DNA from: an alpha proteobacterium BAL199
GTDB lineage: Bacteria > Pseudomonadota > Alphaproteobacteria > Thalassobaculales > Thalassobaculaceae
Assembly: GCA_000171835.1 (NCBI GenBank)
Contig: ABHC01000014.1
Location: 85,697-149,696, forward strand
DNA: 64,000 nt
Reading direction: 5' to 3'
Shown in pieces: positions 8,591-18,195 of this stretch (position 1 is its first letter; every line of letters starts with the position of its first letter). Under the pieces are notes generated by a model that did not search any database, was not told the DNA's origin, and saw only the letters and a list, made by a program, of their open reading frames with translations. A program made the position numbers and the translations under genes.

Positions 8591-10045
8591 ATGAGCCGGA
8601 CGACGGTGATCCGTAATGCCGATTGGGTGGTGGCTTGGGATTCGACCGCCGGGCCGGACGGCACTGGCGACCACGTCTACCGTCGGGGCGCCGATGTGGC
8701 GTTCCGAGATCATGAGATCGTCCATGTAGGGGCTGGTTATGACGGTCCCGTCGACGAGACGGTGGACGGCTCCGGTCGGCTGGTTCTCCCGGGCTTCGTG
8801 GACATCCACTCGCATCCCAGCTCCGAGCCCGGCAACAAGGGGCTCAACGAGGAGCTTGGCTCACCCCGTCTCGGGCAGTCGTCGCTGTACGAATACATGC
8901 CGGTGTTCCGCATGTTGCCGGAAGGCGCGGCTCACGCCACGCGCTTCGCGATCTGGGAAATGCTGCGCAGCGGCGTGACGACGTTCTGCGACCTGTCCGG
9001 CGCGCGCGATGGCTGGGTTGACGAAGTTGCCGACACCGGCATCCGCGGCGTTTTGTGCCCGATGTACCGTTCGGCGACCTGGACCACCAAAGACGGTCAC
9101 TCCGTCGTTTACGACTGGGATGAGGCGGCCGGGGAACGCGGACTCGAACGTGCGGTCGCGATCATCGACGAAGCCGACCGTCACGGCTCCGGCCGGATGT
9201 CCGGCATGATGGGGCCGTCGCAGATCGACACCTGCACGCCGGCGCTGATCCAGGAGAGCTTCCGGGTCGCCAAGGACCGCGGCATCACCATGCAGATTCA
9301 CGCCGCGCAGAGCGTGGTGGAGTTCAACGAGATGACCCGGCGTCACGGTATGACGCCGATCGAATGGCTGGACGACATCGGCGTGCTGGACGCGGGAACG
9401 ATCGTCAGCCATGGGATTTTCCTGAACGACCACCCGTGGCTGCACTGGCCGCAAGCCGACGATTTCGGGCGCCTTGTCCGATCCGGTGCAGCGGTCGCCC
9501 ACTGCCCGAACGTGTTCTGGCGGCGCGGCATCGCGCTCAATCATGTCGGCCGCTACATGAGCGCCGGCATTCCCCTCGGGCTCGGCACCGACACCTTTCC
9601 GCACAATTTTCTGCATGAGATGGAGATCGCCATGGTCGCTGGCCGGCTGATGGCCGGCGACTTCACCAACGCCTCGACCTGGCAGATCTTCCACGCCGCG
9701 ACCGTTGGTGGCGCACGGGCGATCGGTCGTCACGACATCGGCAAGCTGGAACCGGGTTGCAAGGCCGACATCGTACTGGTCGACGCAGCCCACCCGTACA
9801 TGCAGCCGCTGCGCGATCCGATCCGCAGCCTGATCTACTCGGCTGGCGACCGGGCGGTGACCGACGTCTATGTCCACGGCAAGCGGGTAGTGTCGAGCGG
9901 TGCGGTCGAGACGATCGACATCGCCGCCACCGCGGCCAAGCTCAACGAGTTCCAGCAGATCACGATCTCGGGTGTCCGTCAGCGCGATTGGGCTGGACGA
10001 GCCATCGATGACATGTCGCCGATGGTGTTCCCAGGCGCCGACTGA
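8591..10045 (+). CDS. Amidohydrolase / cytosine-deaminase-like chlorohydrolase family
   Basis: 484 residues. The metal site of the ATZ/TRZ/cytosine deaminase group is readable: DIHSHPS (about residue 75), MQIHAA (about 235), the HGIFLNDHPWL histidine region and LGTDTFPHN with the catalytic aspartate. It would deaminate or dechlorinate a heterocyclic amine or guanine-like ring in the cytoplasm. It lies divergently from the TRAP binding-protein gene across an AT-rich control region. Its 3' end is only 3 bp from a convergent FkbM methyltransferase gene, the left border of the glycan cluster. Confidence 0.9.
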   Translation: MSRTTVIRNADWVVAWDSTAGPDGTGDHVYRRGADVAFRDHEIVHVGAGYDGPVDETVDGSGRLVLPGFVDIHSHPSSEPGNKGLNEELGSPRLGQSSLYEYMPVFRMLPEGAAHATRFAIWEMLRSGVTTFCDLSGARDGWVDEVADTGIRGVLCPMYRSATWTTKDGHSVVYDWDEAAGERGLERAVAIIDEADRHGSGRMSGMMGPSQIDTCTPALIQESFRVAKDRGITMQIHAAQSVVEFNEMTRRHGMTPIEWLDDIGVLDAGTIVSHGIFLNDHPWLHWPQADDFGRLVRSGAAVAHCPNVFWRRGIALNHVGRYMSAGIPLGLGTDTFPHNFLHEMEIAMVAGRLMAGDFTNASTWQIFHAATVGGARAIGRHDIGKLEPGCKADIVLVDAAHPYMQPLRDPIRSLIYSAGDRAVTDVYVHGKRVVSSGAVETIDIAATAAKLNEFQQITISGVRQRDWAGRAIDDMSPMVFPGAD

Positions 10046-10048
10046 GCG

Positions 10049-11089
10049 TCAGGCAGCCTTGGGTTCGAACACCAGCTTCGGGTTCGGGTCCCGGGGGTCG
10101 GGCAGGATGTCGGCCATGCCGGTGATCGGGCGTAGGCCATCGTCGGTCAGTTGGAACATCGACCAGCGCGCAGGATCGAAGGGCTTCAGCAAATCCTCGG
10201 CCTGTCGGCGGTAGAGCGTTATCAGGTGCGGATGGAACTCGACGACGAAGATGGTCCGTCCGGTCTCGATAATCCGTCGCGCGCCTTCCAGCACACCGAT
10301 CTCGTGGCCCTCCACGTCCACCTTCACGAGCTTCGGCAGGAGGTCGGCATCCAGGAACGCATCGTCGAGGGCCATCATCGGTACGAAATCGTCGACGATC
10401 GAGCGCGGCTCGTTGCGGTTGAAGCGTCCCGTCTGCCCCTCAAGCTGTGTGCCCGGATTTGCCTCGATCCGAGGCATCATCGACAACCCGGATCGAGACG
10501 ATGCGCCGACGTGCAGTGCCCGGATCAGATCAAACCCATTAATCGTCGCCATCTGCTCGATCAGCGGCATCAGGTCGCGCTGAATCTCCAGTGCGAATAC
10601 CGAAGCGCCGGTGGTGGCGGCGAAGGCACTGATGTAGCCGACATTGGCGCCGACATCGACAAACACATCCTCCGGTCCGAGGCGCGCCGTCACGAAGTCG
10701 ATCAACGTCTTCTCGTAGAGCTGGTCGTATCCATCGACCATCTTCTTGAACTGCGTCGACGAGTAGTCGTTGATCGGAAACATGATCTTGCGACCGTTCG
10801 GCGCGGTCATCGACCATGCTTTGGTCTGACCGTAACGGGTAGATCGGTTCTGCAATGCCTGCACCGCCCGACTGATCCGTCGAGCGAGATAGCCGGCCAG
10901 GACGTTCTGCGGCGTCAGGCCGCCAAGGCGAAGCGCCCTTGAGAACTTGCTCAGTTCGTCACGCGAGTATGGCGGCCAGTTTCCAGCCAGCACGGCATTG
11001 ATGTCATCGGGGGCCTGCACCGCCTTGCGACGCTCACGGTCTCGCGGTCCGAAGGCAGGCAATGACATCATTTTGGGGAGCTTGGACAT
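10049..11089 (-). CDS. FkbM-family methyltransferase, copy 1
   Basis: About 346 residues if it begins at the ATG at 11089 (an adjacent ATG at 11092 is equally possible; the frame is open to 11179, but the extra residues have no counterpart in the paralogues). The SAM-binding motif VDVGANVGYISAFAA lies mid-protein, followed by FALEIQRD. VDVEGHEIGVLEGA and FVVEFHPHLI are the other FkbM landmarks, and the paralogues share the C-terminal signature DPRDPNPKLVFEP. FkbM enzymes O-methylate sugars or polyketides; here surface-glycan methylation is likely because glycosyltransferase-like genes are interleaved. Closest paralogue in the window is copy 2 (14301-15314). Confidence 0.88.
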   Translation of the reverse strand: MSKLPKMMSLPAFGPRDRERRKAVQAPDDINAVLAGNWPPYSRDELSKFSRALRLGGLTPQNVLAGYLARRISRAVQALQNRSTRYGQTKAWSMTAPNGRKIMFPINDYSSTQFKKMVDGYDQLYEKTLIDFVTARLGPEDVFVDVGANVGYISAFAATTGASVFALEIQRDLMPLIEQMATINGFDLIRALHVGASSRSGLSMMPRIEANPGTQLEGQTGRFNRNEPRSIVDDFVPMMALDDAFLDADLLPKLVKVDVEGHEIGVLEGARRIIETGRTIFVVEFHPHLITLYRRQAEDLLKPFDPARWSMFQLTDDGLRPITGMADILPDPRDPNPKLVFEPKAA

Positions 11090-11254
11090 CATCAGACTAT
11101 GACAGGCAGTCATTCGAAACTCTACCTCGATCCCGATGAACTTCCGTCGGCCTGTGGCCGGAATCCGGGTCTGCCGCATGACGCTTTGTCATGCCGAAAC
11201 GAAGGTGCAAGACTTTGCGCCGAACACGGTGCAACGCGCGATCTGGAGGTTGGT

Positions 11255-12715
11255 GTGAGCGAGTTTGATGTGATTGTCCGGGGCGGCACGGTGGTGACGG
11301 CGTCGGAGACGATGCGGGCCGATGTCGGGGTCAAGGACGGCCGAATCGTGGCGCTCGCCGAATCGCTCGGCGGCTCGGCGTCCCGAGTGGTCGATGCGAC
11401 TGGCCGATACGTGATGCCGGGCGGAATCGACAGCCACTGCCACATCGAGCAGCCGTCTTCGACCGGCGGGAAGAATGCCGAAAGCTGGGAAAGCGGAACC
11501 CGCTCGGCGGCCTGCGGCGGCACGACCACGGTGATCGCGTTCTCCAGCCAGGAGAAGGGCGAGGGGGTCAAGTCCCAGGTCGACGCGTATCACGAGAAGG
11601 CCAAGCAGGCCTGCATCGACTACAGCTTCCACATCATCGTGTCGGACCCCAGTGATGCGGTGGTGCGCGACGAGTTGCCCGGGTTGATCGAATCGGGCCT
11701 GCGCTCGATCAAGCTGTTCATGACCTATCCGAAGAACCGGGTCGACGACCGCGAGATCCTGCGGATCTTCGAGGTGGCGCGCCGGCACGGGGCGCTGGTG
11801 TGCGTGCACGCCGAGAACCACGACGCCATCATGTACATGACCCAGAAGCTGCTGGATGCCGGCCTCGGCCATACCAAGTACCATGCCTGGTGCAAGCCGG
11901 CCCTGGTCGAGCGGGAGGCCACGACCCGGATCATCATGCTGGCCGAGTTGATGGACCAGCCAATCCAGATCTTCCATGTCACCTGCGAGGAAGCAGCTGA
12001 GGAGATTCGCCGAGCCCAGGCCCGCGGCTTGAAGATCTTCGCCGAGACCTGCCCGCAGTATTTCGTGCTGACCGCCGACGACCTGGACGGCTCGCAGCGC
12101 GATGGAGCCCGGGTGCTGTGCTCGCCGGCGCCCCGGTCGGTCGCCGACCAGCAGGCGTTGTGGAACCACGTGCGCACCGGGACCATCGGCAACGTCACGT
12201 CCGACCACGCGCCCTACAACATGGACGCGCCGGACGGGAAGTTCTGGTCCGGCGACAACGCGCCGTTCAGCCAGATCGCCAATGGCGTGCCCGGGCTGGA
12301 GACCCGGATGCCGATCTGCTTCCACGAAGGCGTGGTGAAGGGCCGGATCGACCTGCAACAGTTCGTGGCGCTGACCTCGACCAACGCGGCCCGGCTGTTC
12401 GGCATCTACCCGCAGAAGGGAACGATCGCGATCGGCGCCGATGCCGACATCGTGGTCTGGGATCCGGAGCGCAAGGTTCGGATCACCCAGGACATCCTGC
12501 ACCACGACACCGACTACACCCCGTATGAAGGCATGGACGTGGTCGGTTGGCCGGCGGTCACCCTGTCGCGCGGCCGGGTGGTGTGGAACGAGGGCGAGGT
12601 CGACTGCCAGGCCGGCTGGGGCCGGTTCCTGGGCCGGGCGCCATACGACTACATCAAGCCGCGCGGTGTGTTCCCGACCCCGTTCAATCCGATCACCGGC
12701 ACGATAGAAAGCTGA
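11255..12715 (+). CDS. hydA: D-hydantoinase / dihydropyrimidinase
   Basis: 486 residues from a GTG at 11255, chosen because GGAGG lies five bases upstream and the length then matches the family; the frame is open from 11099. Metal ligands are visible in DSHCHIE (residues 59-65), the carbamylated lysine in SIKLFMTY (about 154), then CVHAEN, IFHVTCEE and the aspartate in TSDHAPYN. The enzyme opens the ring of dihydropyrimidines or 5-substituted hydantoins to N-carbamoyl amino acids. The matching N-carbamoyl-D-amino-acid hydrolase is at 20474, with the glycan-gene array in between. The first ~160 bp upstream overlap the leftward FkbM gene's promoter region. Confidence 0.93.
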   Translation: MSEFDVIVRGGTVVTASETMRADVGVKDGRIVALAESLGGSASRVVDATGRYVMPGGIDSHCHIEQPSSTGGKNAESWESGTRSAACGGTTTVIAFSSQEKGEGVKSQVDAYHEKAKQACIDYSFHIIVSDPSDAVVRDELPGLIESGLRSIKLFMTYPKNRVDDREILRIFEVARRHGALVCVHAENHDAIMYMTQKLLDAGLGHTKYHAWCKPALVEREATTRIIMLAELMDQPIQIFHVTCEEAAEEIRRAQARGLKIFAETCPQYFVLTADDLDGSQRDGARVLCSPAPRSVADQQALWNHVRTGTIGNVTSDHAPYNMDAPDGKFWSGDNAPFSQIANGVPGLETRMPICFHEGVVKGRIDLQQFVALTSTNAARLFGIYPQKGTIAIGADADIVVWDPERKVRITQDILHHDTDYTPYEGMDVVGWPAVTLSRGRVVWNEGEVDCQAGWGRFLGRAPYDYIKPRGVFPTPFNPITGTIES

Positions 12716-12776
12716 TCGGCCCAAAGAGTCGGGGCTCGACAGTGGCCTTCGTGGATCCGGAAGAAGCCAGCCTTGC

Positions 12777-14332
12777 ATGACTGATATTGAGAAATGCAAA
12801 CGGTTCATCATTGAGAATCTCAATGATCGGCCGTTGTTCCGGAAATACACACTCAATACTGTATGCCGACCGGAGTTCCAGAATTCGGACGTCAGCTTTC
12901 TTCTGCGTTATGTATTTCAGTGTGCGAAGAGTGACGAGCGCTACTCGTATCTGATTGCCTATCTTGTGCTGTCGAACGGTCGGGATCTAAAGGACGAACT
13001 GATCGAGAAGTCCGAGTCGATGCGGCTGTTCTACCAGGCGTTCCGAAGCTGGATCGTGGAATGCCTGGTTGGCAACGGCCAAGCCATGCCGCCGGTGGTC
13101 GATACCTTCGGCATGGCGTTCGTGTCCGATGTTCTGGATCGAGCCGAAGGGCATCTGCTCAGCTTGCGGGCGTTTCGCGAAGCGGTGAAAACCTCGGTCC
13201 TGCGAGGCATGGTCGATGCGGTGTTCCGCCGAATGGGAAGCGAGTGGATCCTGTCGCCGAGCTTCGTCGGAAACATCGGGCACTTCGCCTATGCGGCGAC
13301 GATCCTGGAGTTGCAGAAGACCAACAAACTAACCGACCAGCCCGTTAAGATCCTGACGAAGCGAACTTCCAACGAGTACATGCGGAAGTTCTTCGCACCG
13401 TATCTCGTGACCCGCCGCCCGGAGGGGGTGCATTACATCGAGATGATCAGCGCGCGTAAGCGCCACTACATGGTGGACGGTCGTTGGGCGACGATCGGCG
13501 AGTTGCTGTCCGAGGCGGTGCAGGTCTGGGCGACTGGGCGACCCTTCGCGTCCATCGACCCGGAAACGCGCGAGCGCGGCGACTTGGAACTGGGGCGCTC
13601 GGGGTTCCGTCTGATGCACCGATCGTCACCCTGCACGTGCGCGAGGCTGGGTACATTCACCATCGCGCGGATTCGGCTAGTCTCCGTGACGCGCATCTGG
13701 CCGACTACCGTGCCGCGATCGGTGGTTTGGTCGCCGCTGGCAACTATGTGATCCGACTCGGTGACCGCAGCATGACGCCGGCCGAGCCTCAGGTCGGCCT
13801 GATCGACTATCCGTTCACCGACGCGAAGTCGGACTGGATGGACGTCTATCTGGCCAGCCGTTGCCGGTTCCACATTGGTACATCGTCCGGTATGTCGTTC
13901 GTGCCATTGCTGTTCGGCCGTCCGGTGCTGTTCACCAACTGGATCACCATGGCCCACGTCGTGAGCGCGCCGAGCGTGGTGACTCTGCCGAAGTTGCTGC
14001 TCGATCCGGAGGGTGGTGTGGTGCCGCTGGAGGACTACTGCGGTCGCCACGGCCAGATCTTGGAGCGCGCTGATGCGGTTCTGCACGGCTTGTCGTTTCG
14101 CGACAACACCCCGGAGGAGCTTGCCGACGCGGTCCGGTTGATGGACCGCCACATTGATCCGTCAACCGGCCGGCTGAACGTTCCTCCTGAGTTGTTCGAA
14201 GAGGTACAGGCGGTGTTCGCTGCTTCGCCTCTAAAGACACGTCCGCAGATCCCGCCCGCCTTCTGGTCCGAGCACTACGCCGATCGGCGATTGTCGAGGT
14301 TCATGACGGTCGCGGCTCGAACACCAGCTTAG
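12777..14332 (+). pseudogene. TIGR04372-like glycosyltransferase, copy A, frameshifted
   Basis: The first ~270 codons are in one frame (up to about 13592) and the rest is in the next frame. Alignment by eye with the intact paralogue at 16672 shows that one base is missing at or near the GGGG run 13592-13595: DPETRERGD before it and SDAPIVTLHVREAGY after it match the paralogue in order. In the first frame the protein would end at 13751. The C-terminal half holds the family's IDYPFTDAKSDWMD and HIGTSSGMSFVPL motifs, suggestive of a sugar-nucleotide fold. The 3' end runs 32 bp into the convergent FkbM gene. It may be a real pseudogene or a homopolymer sequencing error. Confidence 0.75.
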
Positions 14333-15314
14333 GGTTCGGGTCGCGGGTGTCGGGGCGGACCTCCGTCATATTCGCCAGGGGACGCAGCCCGTCGTCGGTC
14401 AACTGGAAGATCGACCAGCGGTCCCGGTCGAAGGGAGCCAGTAGTTCGTCGGCCCGCCGTCGGTAGATGCCGATCAAGTGCGGGTGAAACTCCACCACGA
14501 AGGTTGTTCGTCCGGCGGCGATGATCCGTCGCGCGCCTTCGAGCACGCCGATTTCGTGGCCCTCTACGTCAATCTTCACAACTCTCGGGAGCAGATGAGG
14601 CGCCAGGAAGAGGTCGTCGAGCGCCATCATCGGTACGAAGTCGTCGATGACAGACCGTGGGTCCTCGCGGCTGGCCTGGACCGTCTGGTCATCGAGTCGG
14701 TTTCCCGGCGTGGCCTCCATTCGCTGGATCATCGACATTCCGGACCGGGTCGACGCACCGACATGCATGGCGCGCATCTGGTCGAAGCCGTTGATCGTCG
14801 CAGTCTGCTCAATCAGCGGAATCAGGTCGCGCTGGATCTCCATCGCGAAGACCGATGCCCCGGTGGTGGCAGCGAACGCGCTGATGTAGCCGACATTGGC
14901 GCCGACGTCTACGAACACATCGCCGAAGCCGAGGCGAGCCGCCACGAACTCGATCAGGGTCCATTCGTAAAACTGGTCGTATTCGTCGACCATCTTCTTG
15001 AATTCAATTGAACCGAAATCGTTGATCGGGAACAGGATCTTCTGCCCGTTCGGCGCCGTCATGGCCCAGGTTTGGGTTTTCCCGTAACGGGCCATCCGGT
15101 GCTGCAGGGCGTGCAGGATTCGCGTCAGACGTCGGGTGCAATGACGGGAATAGGGTTCGTCCGGCGTTACCATGCCGCGTCGGATGACCTTCGGCAGGGC
15201 CGCCAGTTCTGTCCGCGAGTAGGGGGGCCACCGCGAGCCGAACAGCGCGGCAAAGTCGGCGGGGTCTTCAACGGCTTTGCGGCGCGCTTCGTCGCGCGAC
15301 TTGAAGGTAAACAT
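14301..15314 (-). CDS. FkbM-family methyltransferase, copy 2
   Basis: 337 residues, starting MFTFKSRDEARRKAVEDP. The SAM site VDVGANVGYISAFAA, the acidic VKIDVEGHEIGVLEGA and the FVVEFHPHLIG motif are intact, and it ends in DPRDPNPKLVFEPRPS. It shares with copy 1 the FPIND...FKKMVDxYDQ segment, which sets these two apart from copies 3 and 4. The likely role is sugar O-methylation on a surface glycan. Its 3' end overlaps the convergent glycosyltransferase copy A by 32 bp. The 5' end faces the next FkbM reading frame (copy 3) on the same strand, 84 bp from that gene's original stop. Confidence 0.9.
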   Translation of the reverse strand: MFTFKSRDEARRKAVEDPADFAALFGSRWPPYSRTELAALPKVIRRGMVTPDEPYSRHCTRRLTRILHALQHRMARYGKTQTWAMTAPNGQKILFPINDFGSIEFKKMVDEYDQFYEWTLIEFVAARLGFGDVFVDVGANVGYISAFAATTGASVFAMEIQRDLIPLIEQTATINGFDQMRAMHVGASTRSGMSMIQRMEATPGNRLDDQTVQASREDPRSVIDDFVPMMALDDLFLAPHLLPRVVKIDVEGHEIGVLEGARRIIAAGRTTFVVEFHPHLIGIYRRRADELLAPFDRDRWSIFQLTDDGLRPLANMTEVRPDTRDPNPKLVFEPRPS

Positions 15315-15397
15315 GATCCTCGTCCATCGCTCGATGAGGCGTAGACGGATTATGACAGCCGGACTGCCGTTTCTCTACACATGTTCCCGGAGGCCGA

Positions 15398-16426
15398 TCA
15401 ATCCCGTCTGGTGCGAAGCGGTTCGAACACCAGCTTGGGGTTGGGGTCGCGCGGGTCTGGAACCACGTCGGCCATGCCGTCGATCGGGCGCAGGCCGTCG
15501 TCGGTGAGCTGCGAGCGCCGCCACCGTTCGACGGGGAACGGCGCCAGCAGTTGTTCGGCGGTTCCGTCTTACAGGCCGACCAGATGCGGGTGGAACTCGA
15601 CCGCGAAGGTCGTGGTCCCGTGCTCGATGATCCGGTGTGCGCCGTCGATTACCGCAATCTCGTGACCCTCGGCGTCGATCTTGACCATGCTCGGCCACAG
15701 GCGGTCGCGACCGAAGGCGTCGTCGAGGGTGATCATCGGCACGAAGTCGTCGGCGATCGACCGCGGATCGTCGCTAGTGATGCTTCGGTTCGCCGAGGTG
15801 AAACCGGCCCCCGGCGAGGCGTTGATCCGGGGGATGGCACCCAGCCCGGCCCGGCCCGAGGCACCAGCGTGCAGCGGCCGCAGTGTGTCGAAGGCGTTGA
15901 GCGTGGCCAGTTGCTCGATCAGCGGGATCAACTCGCGCTGGAGCTCGATGGCGAAGACCGAGGCGCCCGTCGTGGCCGCGAACGCGCTGATGTAGCCGAC
16001 ATGGGCGCCGACATCGATGAACACGTCACCGGGGCCGAGGCGCGTAACAACGTACTCGATGAGGGCTTTCTCGTAGTCCTGCCCGTATTCGTCGGCCATT
16101 GCCTTGAAGGCGACCGCTCCCGGCTCGCCCAGGGGGAACAGGATCTCCTGGCCGTTCGGCGCCGTCATGCTCCAGGTTGCGGTCTTGCCGTAGCGGGCGG
16201 CCCGCTTCTTGAAGACCGTGACGACCTGCATCAGCCGCCACAGCCAGGCCCGGTGTCGTATGTCGACCGCGTCGGGCAACGTGGCCGCGCGGCGCAGCGT
16301 GGCGGGAAGGCGTCCGAGATCGGCGCGGGTTCGCGGCGGCCATGCCGAAGCGAGCAGGGCGGAAGCGTCGTCCGGCGCCTCCAGAACCCGCCGCTTCGCG
16401 TCCAATGATGATTGAGAAATCGGCAT
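15398..16426 (-). pseudogene. FkbM-family methyltransferase, copy 3, with internal stop codon
   Basis: From the ATG at 16426 the frame runs 285 codons to a TAA at 15569-15571, then continues in the same frame for 56 more codons to TGA at 15398-15400. The TAA sits where every other copy has Tyr (FHPHL..xY), so a single change from a Tyr codon explains it. The text after the stop, starting DGTAEQLLAPFP and ending DPRDPNPKLVFEP, is the normal C-terminus. The SAM motif (VDVGAHVGYISAFAA) and IDAEGHEIAVIDGA are intact. The truncated 285-residue product lacks the last ~57 residues. Without the stop it would be 342 residues, matching its paralogues. Confidence 0.85.
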
Positions 16427-16671
16427 GGCGTGCTTGATCGATCCTGGTTGGCGGCCGGCGCTGCCGAAACGGTATCATGCGTCTTTCGGGCGGGCGAGCC
16501 GACGGTCTGAAGCGGCCCGACACCGACGTTTGTTTTCCCAGAGTGGCGCTGCGATACTTTGCGTTCCTGTTGTCGGCAGCTGGTTCGCTGAACTCTGCGT
16601 TGCCAACGGGATTTTATGCCGAATCGGAACACCGATGCCTTTGCTCGATCAACCGACCAAGCGAATCGTGA
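16427..16671. promoter_or_regulatory. Divergent intergenic region between FkbM copy 3 and glycosyltransferase B
   Basis: The 245 bp separate two divergently transcribed genes and must hold both start signals. Open frames here are short and overlap on both strands, without family resemblance. Base composition falls toward A/T as the glycosyltransferase start is approached. No convincing promoter hexamer pair or long palindrome was seen. Confidence 0.4.
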
Positions 16672-18183
16672 ATGAATATTGATAATTTGAAACGCTCAAT
16701 AATATTGAATCTGAGTGATATGCGGTATGTGAAGCGACATTTGCTGTCACTCGTCTTTGAAAGCAAATGCACTCACGCTCATGAAGAGCGGTTTCTGAAA
16801 TACATCTTTCGACTGGCGCATTTTGTGGAGTTCTTTGAATACCTGATCGCCTACGCGATGCTGTCGGGCGGGCGGCGACTGGATCCGGCGCTGATCGGGC
16901 GGTCGCCGCGGGTGCAGGGGTTGTATCCGTTGTTCGCCGAATGGATCGAGCGCTATTTCGTGAACGGGGAAGCCACCCGCCCGCCAGTGAACGAAACCCA
17001 GGGCATGGCGTTTGTGTCGATGATGCTCGACGGCGCCGAGGCCCACCTGTTGAGCGTCCGGGCCCTGGCCGAGGCCGAGAAGGTTTCGACCGCAAGAGCG
17101 ATGATCGACCGGTTGTTCCAGACCCAGGGCGACGCCTGGATCCTGTCGTCAAACTTCGTCAGCAACATCGGTCATTTTGTCTATGGCGCGACACTGCTGG
17201 AACTGCAGGGGCGCGGCCGGCTGACCCGGCAAACCATGCGGGTGCTGACCGGAACCTCTCGCAACACGTTCATGTTGCAGGCGTTTCAGCCGCATCTGCT
17301 GGCCGAAATGCCGGCCGGCGTGCAGTACGCCGAGATGATCAGCGCCCGCAAACGTCACCGGATGGCAGACGGGCGCTGGGCCACCATGAGCGAGTTGGTG
17401 TCCGAAGCGGCAACGGCCTGGGCGACCGTCCGGCCGTTCGCCGGCGTCGACCCCGAAACCCAGTCGCGCGGCGATGCCGCGTTGGCGGAACTGGGTGTGC
17501 CGCCTGACGCGCCGATCGTCACCCTTCACGTCCGCGAGGCCGGCTACAACGACAACATCGCCGAGGCGATGAGCCTGCGCGACGCTCGGATCGCCGACTA
17601 CCGCGACGCGATCGCCGCACTGGTCGGCACCGGTATCCAGGTGGTCCGGCTCGGTGATCGGAGCATGACGCGGGCCGAGTCCCAGGACGGGCTGATCGAC
17701 TACCCGTTCACCGACGCGAAGTCGGACTGGATGGACATCTATCTGGCGGCGCGATGCCGGTTCCACATCGGAACCTCGTCCGGCATGTCGTTCGTCCCGC
17801 TGATGTTCGGCCGACCGGTGCTGTTCACCAACTGGATCACTCTGGCGCACATCGTCTGTTCGCCGAGTGTCGTCACCGTGCCCAAGCTGCTGCTCGACCA
17901 ACAAGGCGGTCTCGTGCCGTTGGCGGAGTACTGCGGGCGCCACGGCCATATCCTGGAGCGCAGCGATGCCGCGCTGCACGGGCTGTCGTTCCAGGACAAC
18001 ACGTCCGAGGACCTGGTCGACGCGGTCCAACTGATGGATCGGCACATTGATCCGGCAACCGGTCGATTGTCGGCGCCGGCCGGGATGTTCGGCGGCCAGC
18101 AGGCGGTGTTCGCGGCATCGCCGCTGAAGACCCGACCGCAGATTCCGCCAGGATTCTGGCGCCGTCACTACGCCGGCCGGTGA
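16672..18183 (+). CDS. TIGR04372-like glycosyltransferase, copy B (intact)
   Basis: 503 residues. The N-terminal ~200 residues are helical with no recognisable fold. The C-terminal half contains ISARKRHRMADGRW, IVTLHVREAGY, RLGDRSM, IDYPFTDAKSDWMD, HIGTSSGMSFVPLMFGRPVLFTNW and an acidic LMDRHIDP tail, the pattern I associate with the TIGR04372 putative glycosyltransferases of surface-polysaccharide loci. The first ~150 bp are conspicuously AT-rich compared with the rest, a sign of transfer or of a regulated 5' end. It is the intact partner of copy A (12777-14332) and is convergent with FkbM copy 4, 12 bp away, repeating the copy A/FkbM copy 2 arrangement. Confidence 0.7.
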   Translation: MNIDNLKRSIILNLSDMRYVKRHLLSLVFESKCTHAHEERFLKYIFRLAHFVEFFEYLIAYAMLSGGRRLDPALIGRSPRVQGLYPLFAEWIERYFVNGEATRPPVNETQGMAFVSMMLDGAEAHLLSVRALAEAEKVSTARAMIDRLFQTQGDAWILSSNFVSNIGHFVYGATLLELQGRGRLTRQTMRVLTGTSRNTFMLQAFQPHLLAEMPAGVQYAEMISARKRHRMADGRWATMSELVSEAATAWATVRPFAGVDPETQSRGDAALAELGVPPDAPIVTLHVREAGYNDNIAEAMSLRDARIADYRDAIAALVGTGIQVVRLGDRSMTRAESQDGLIDYPFTDAKSDWMDIYLAARCRFHIGTSSGMSFVPLMFGRPVLFTNWITLAHIVCSPSVVTVPKLLLDQQGGLVPLAEYCGRHGHILERSDAALHGLSFQDNTSEDLVDAVQLMDRHIDPATGRLSAPAGMFGGQQAVFAASPLKTRPQIPPGFWRRHYAGR

Positions 18184-18195
18184 GTTGGTGCGCTG

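Noticed and set aside
11189..12856. Long antisense frame (555 codons) opposite the hydantoinase gene
   Set aside because: Antisense of a high-GC gene; residue use (His/Arg/Asp/Val) is that of a shadow and all hydantoinase motifs are on the plus strand.
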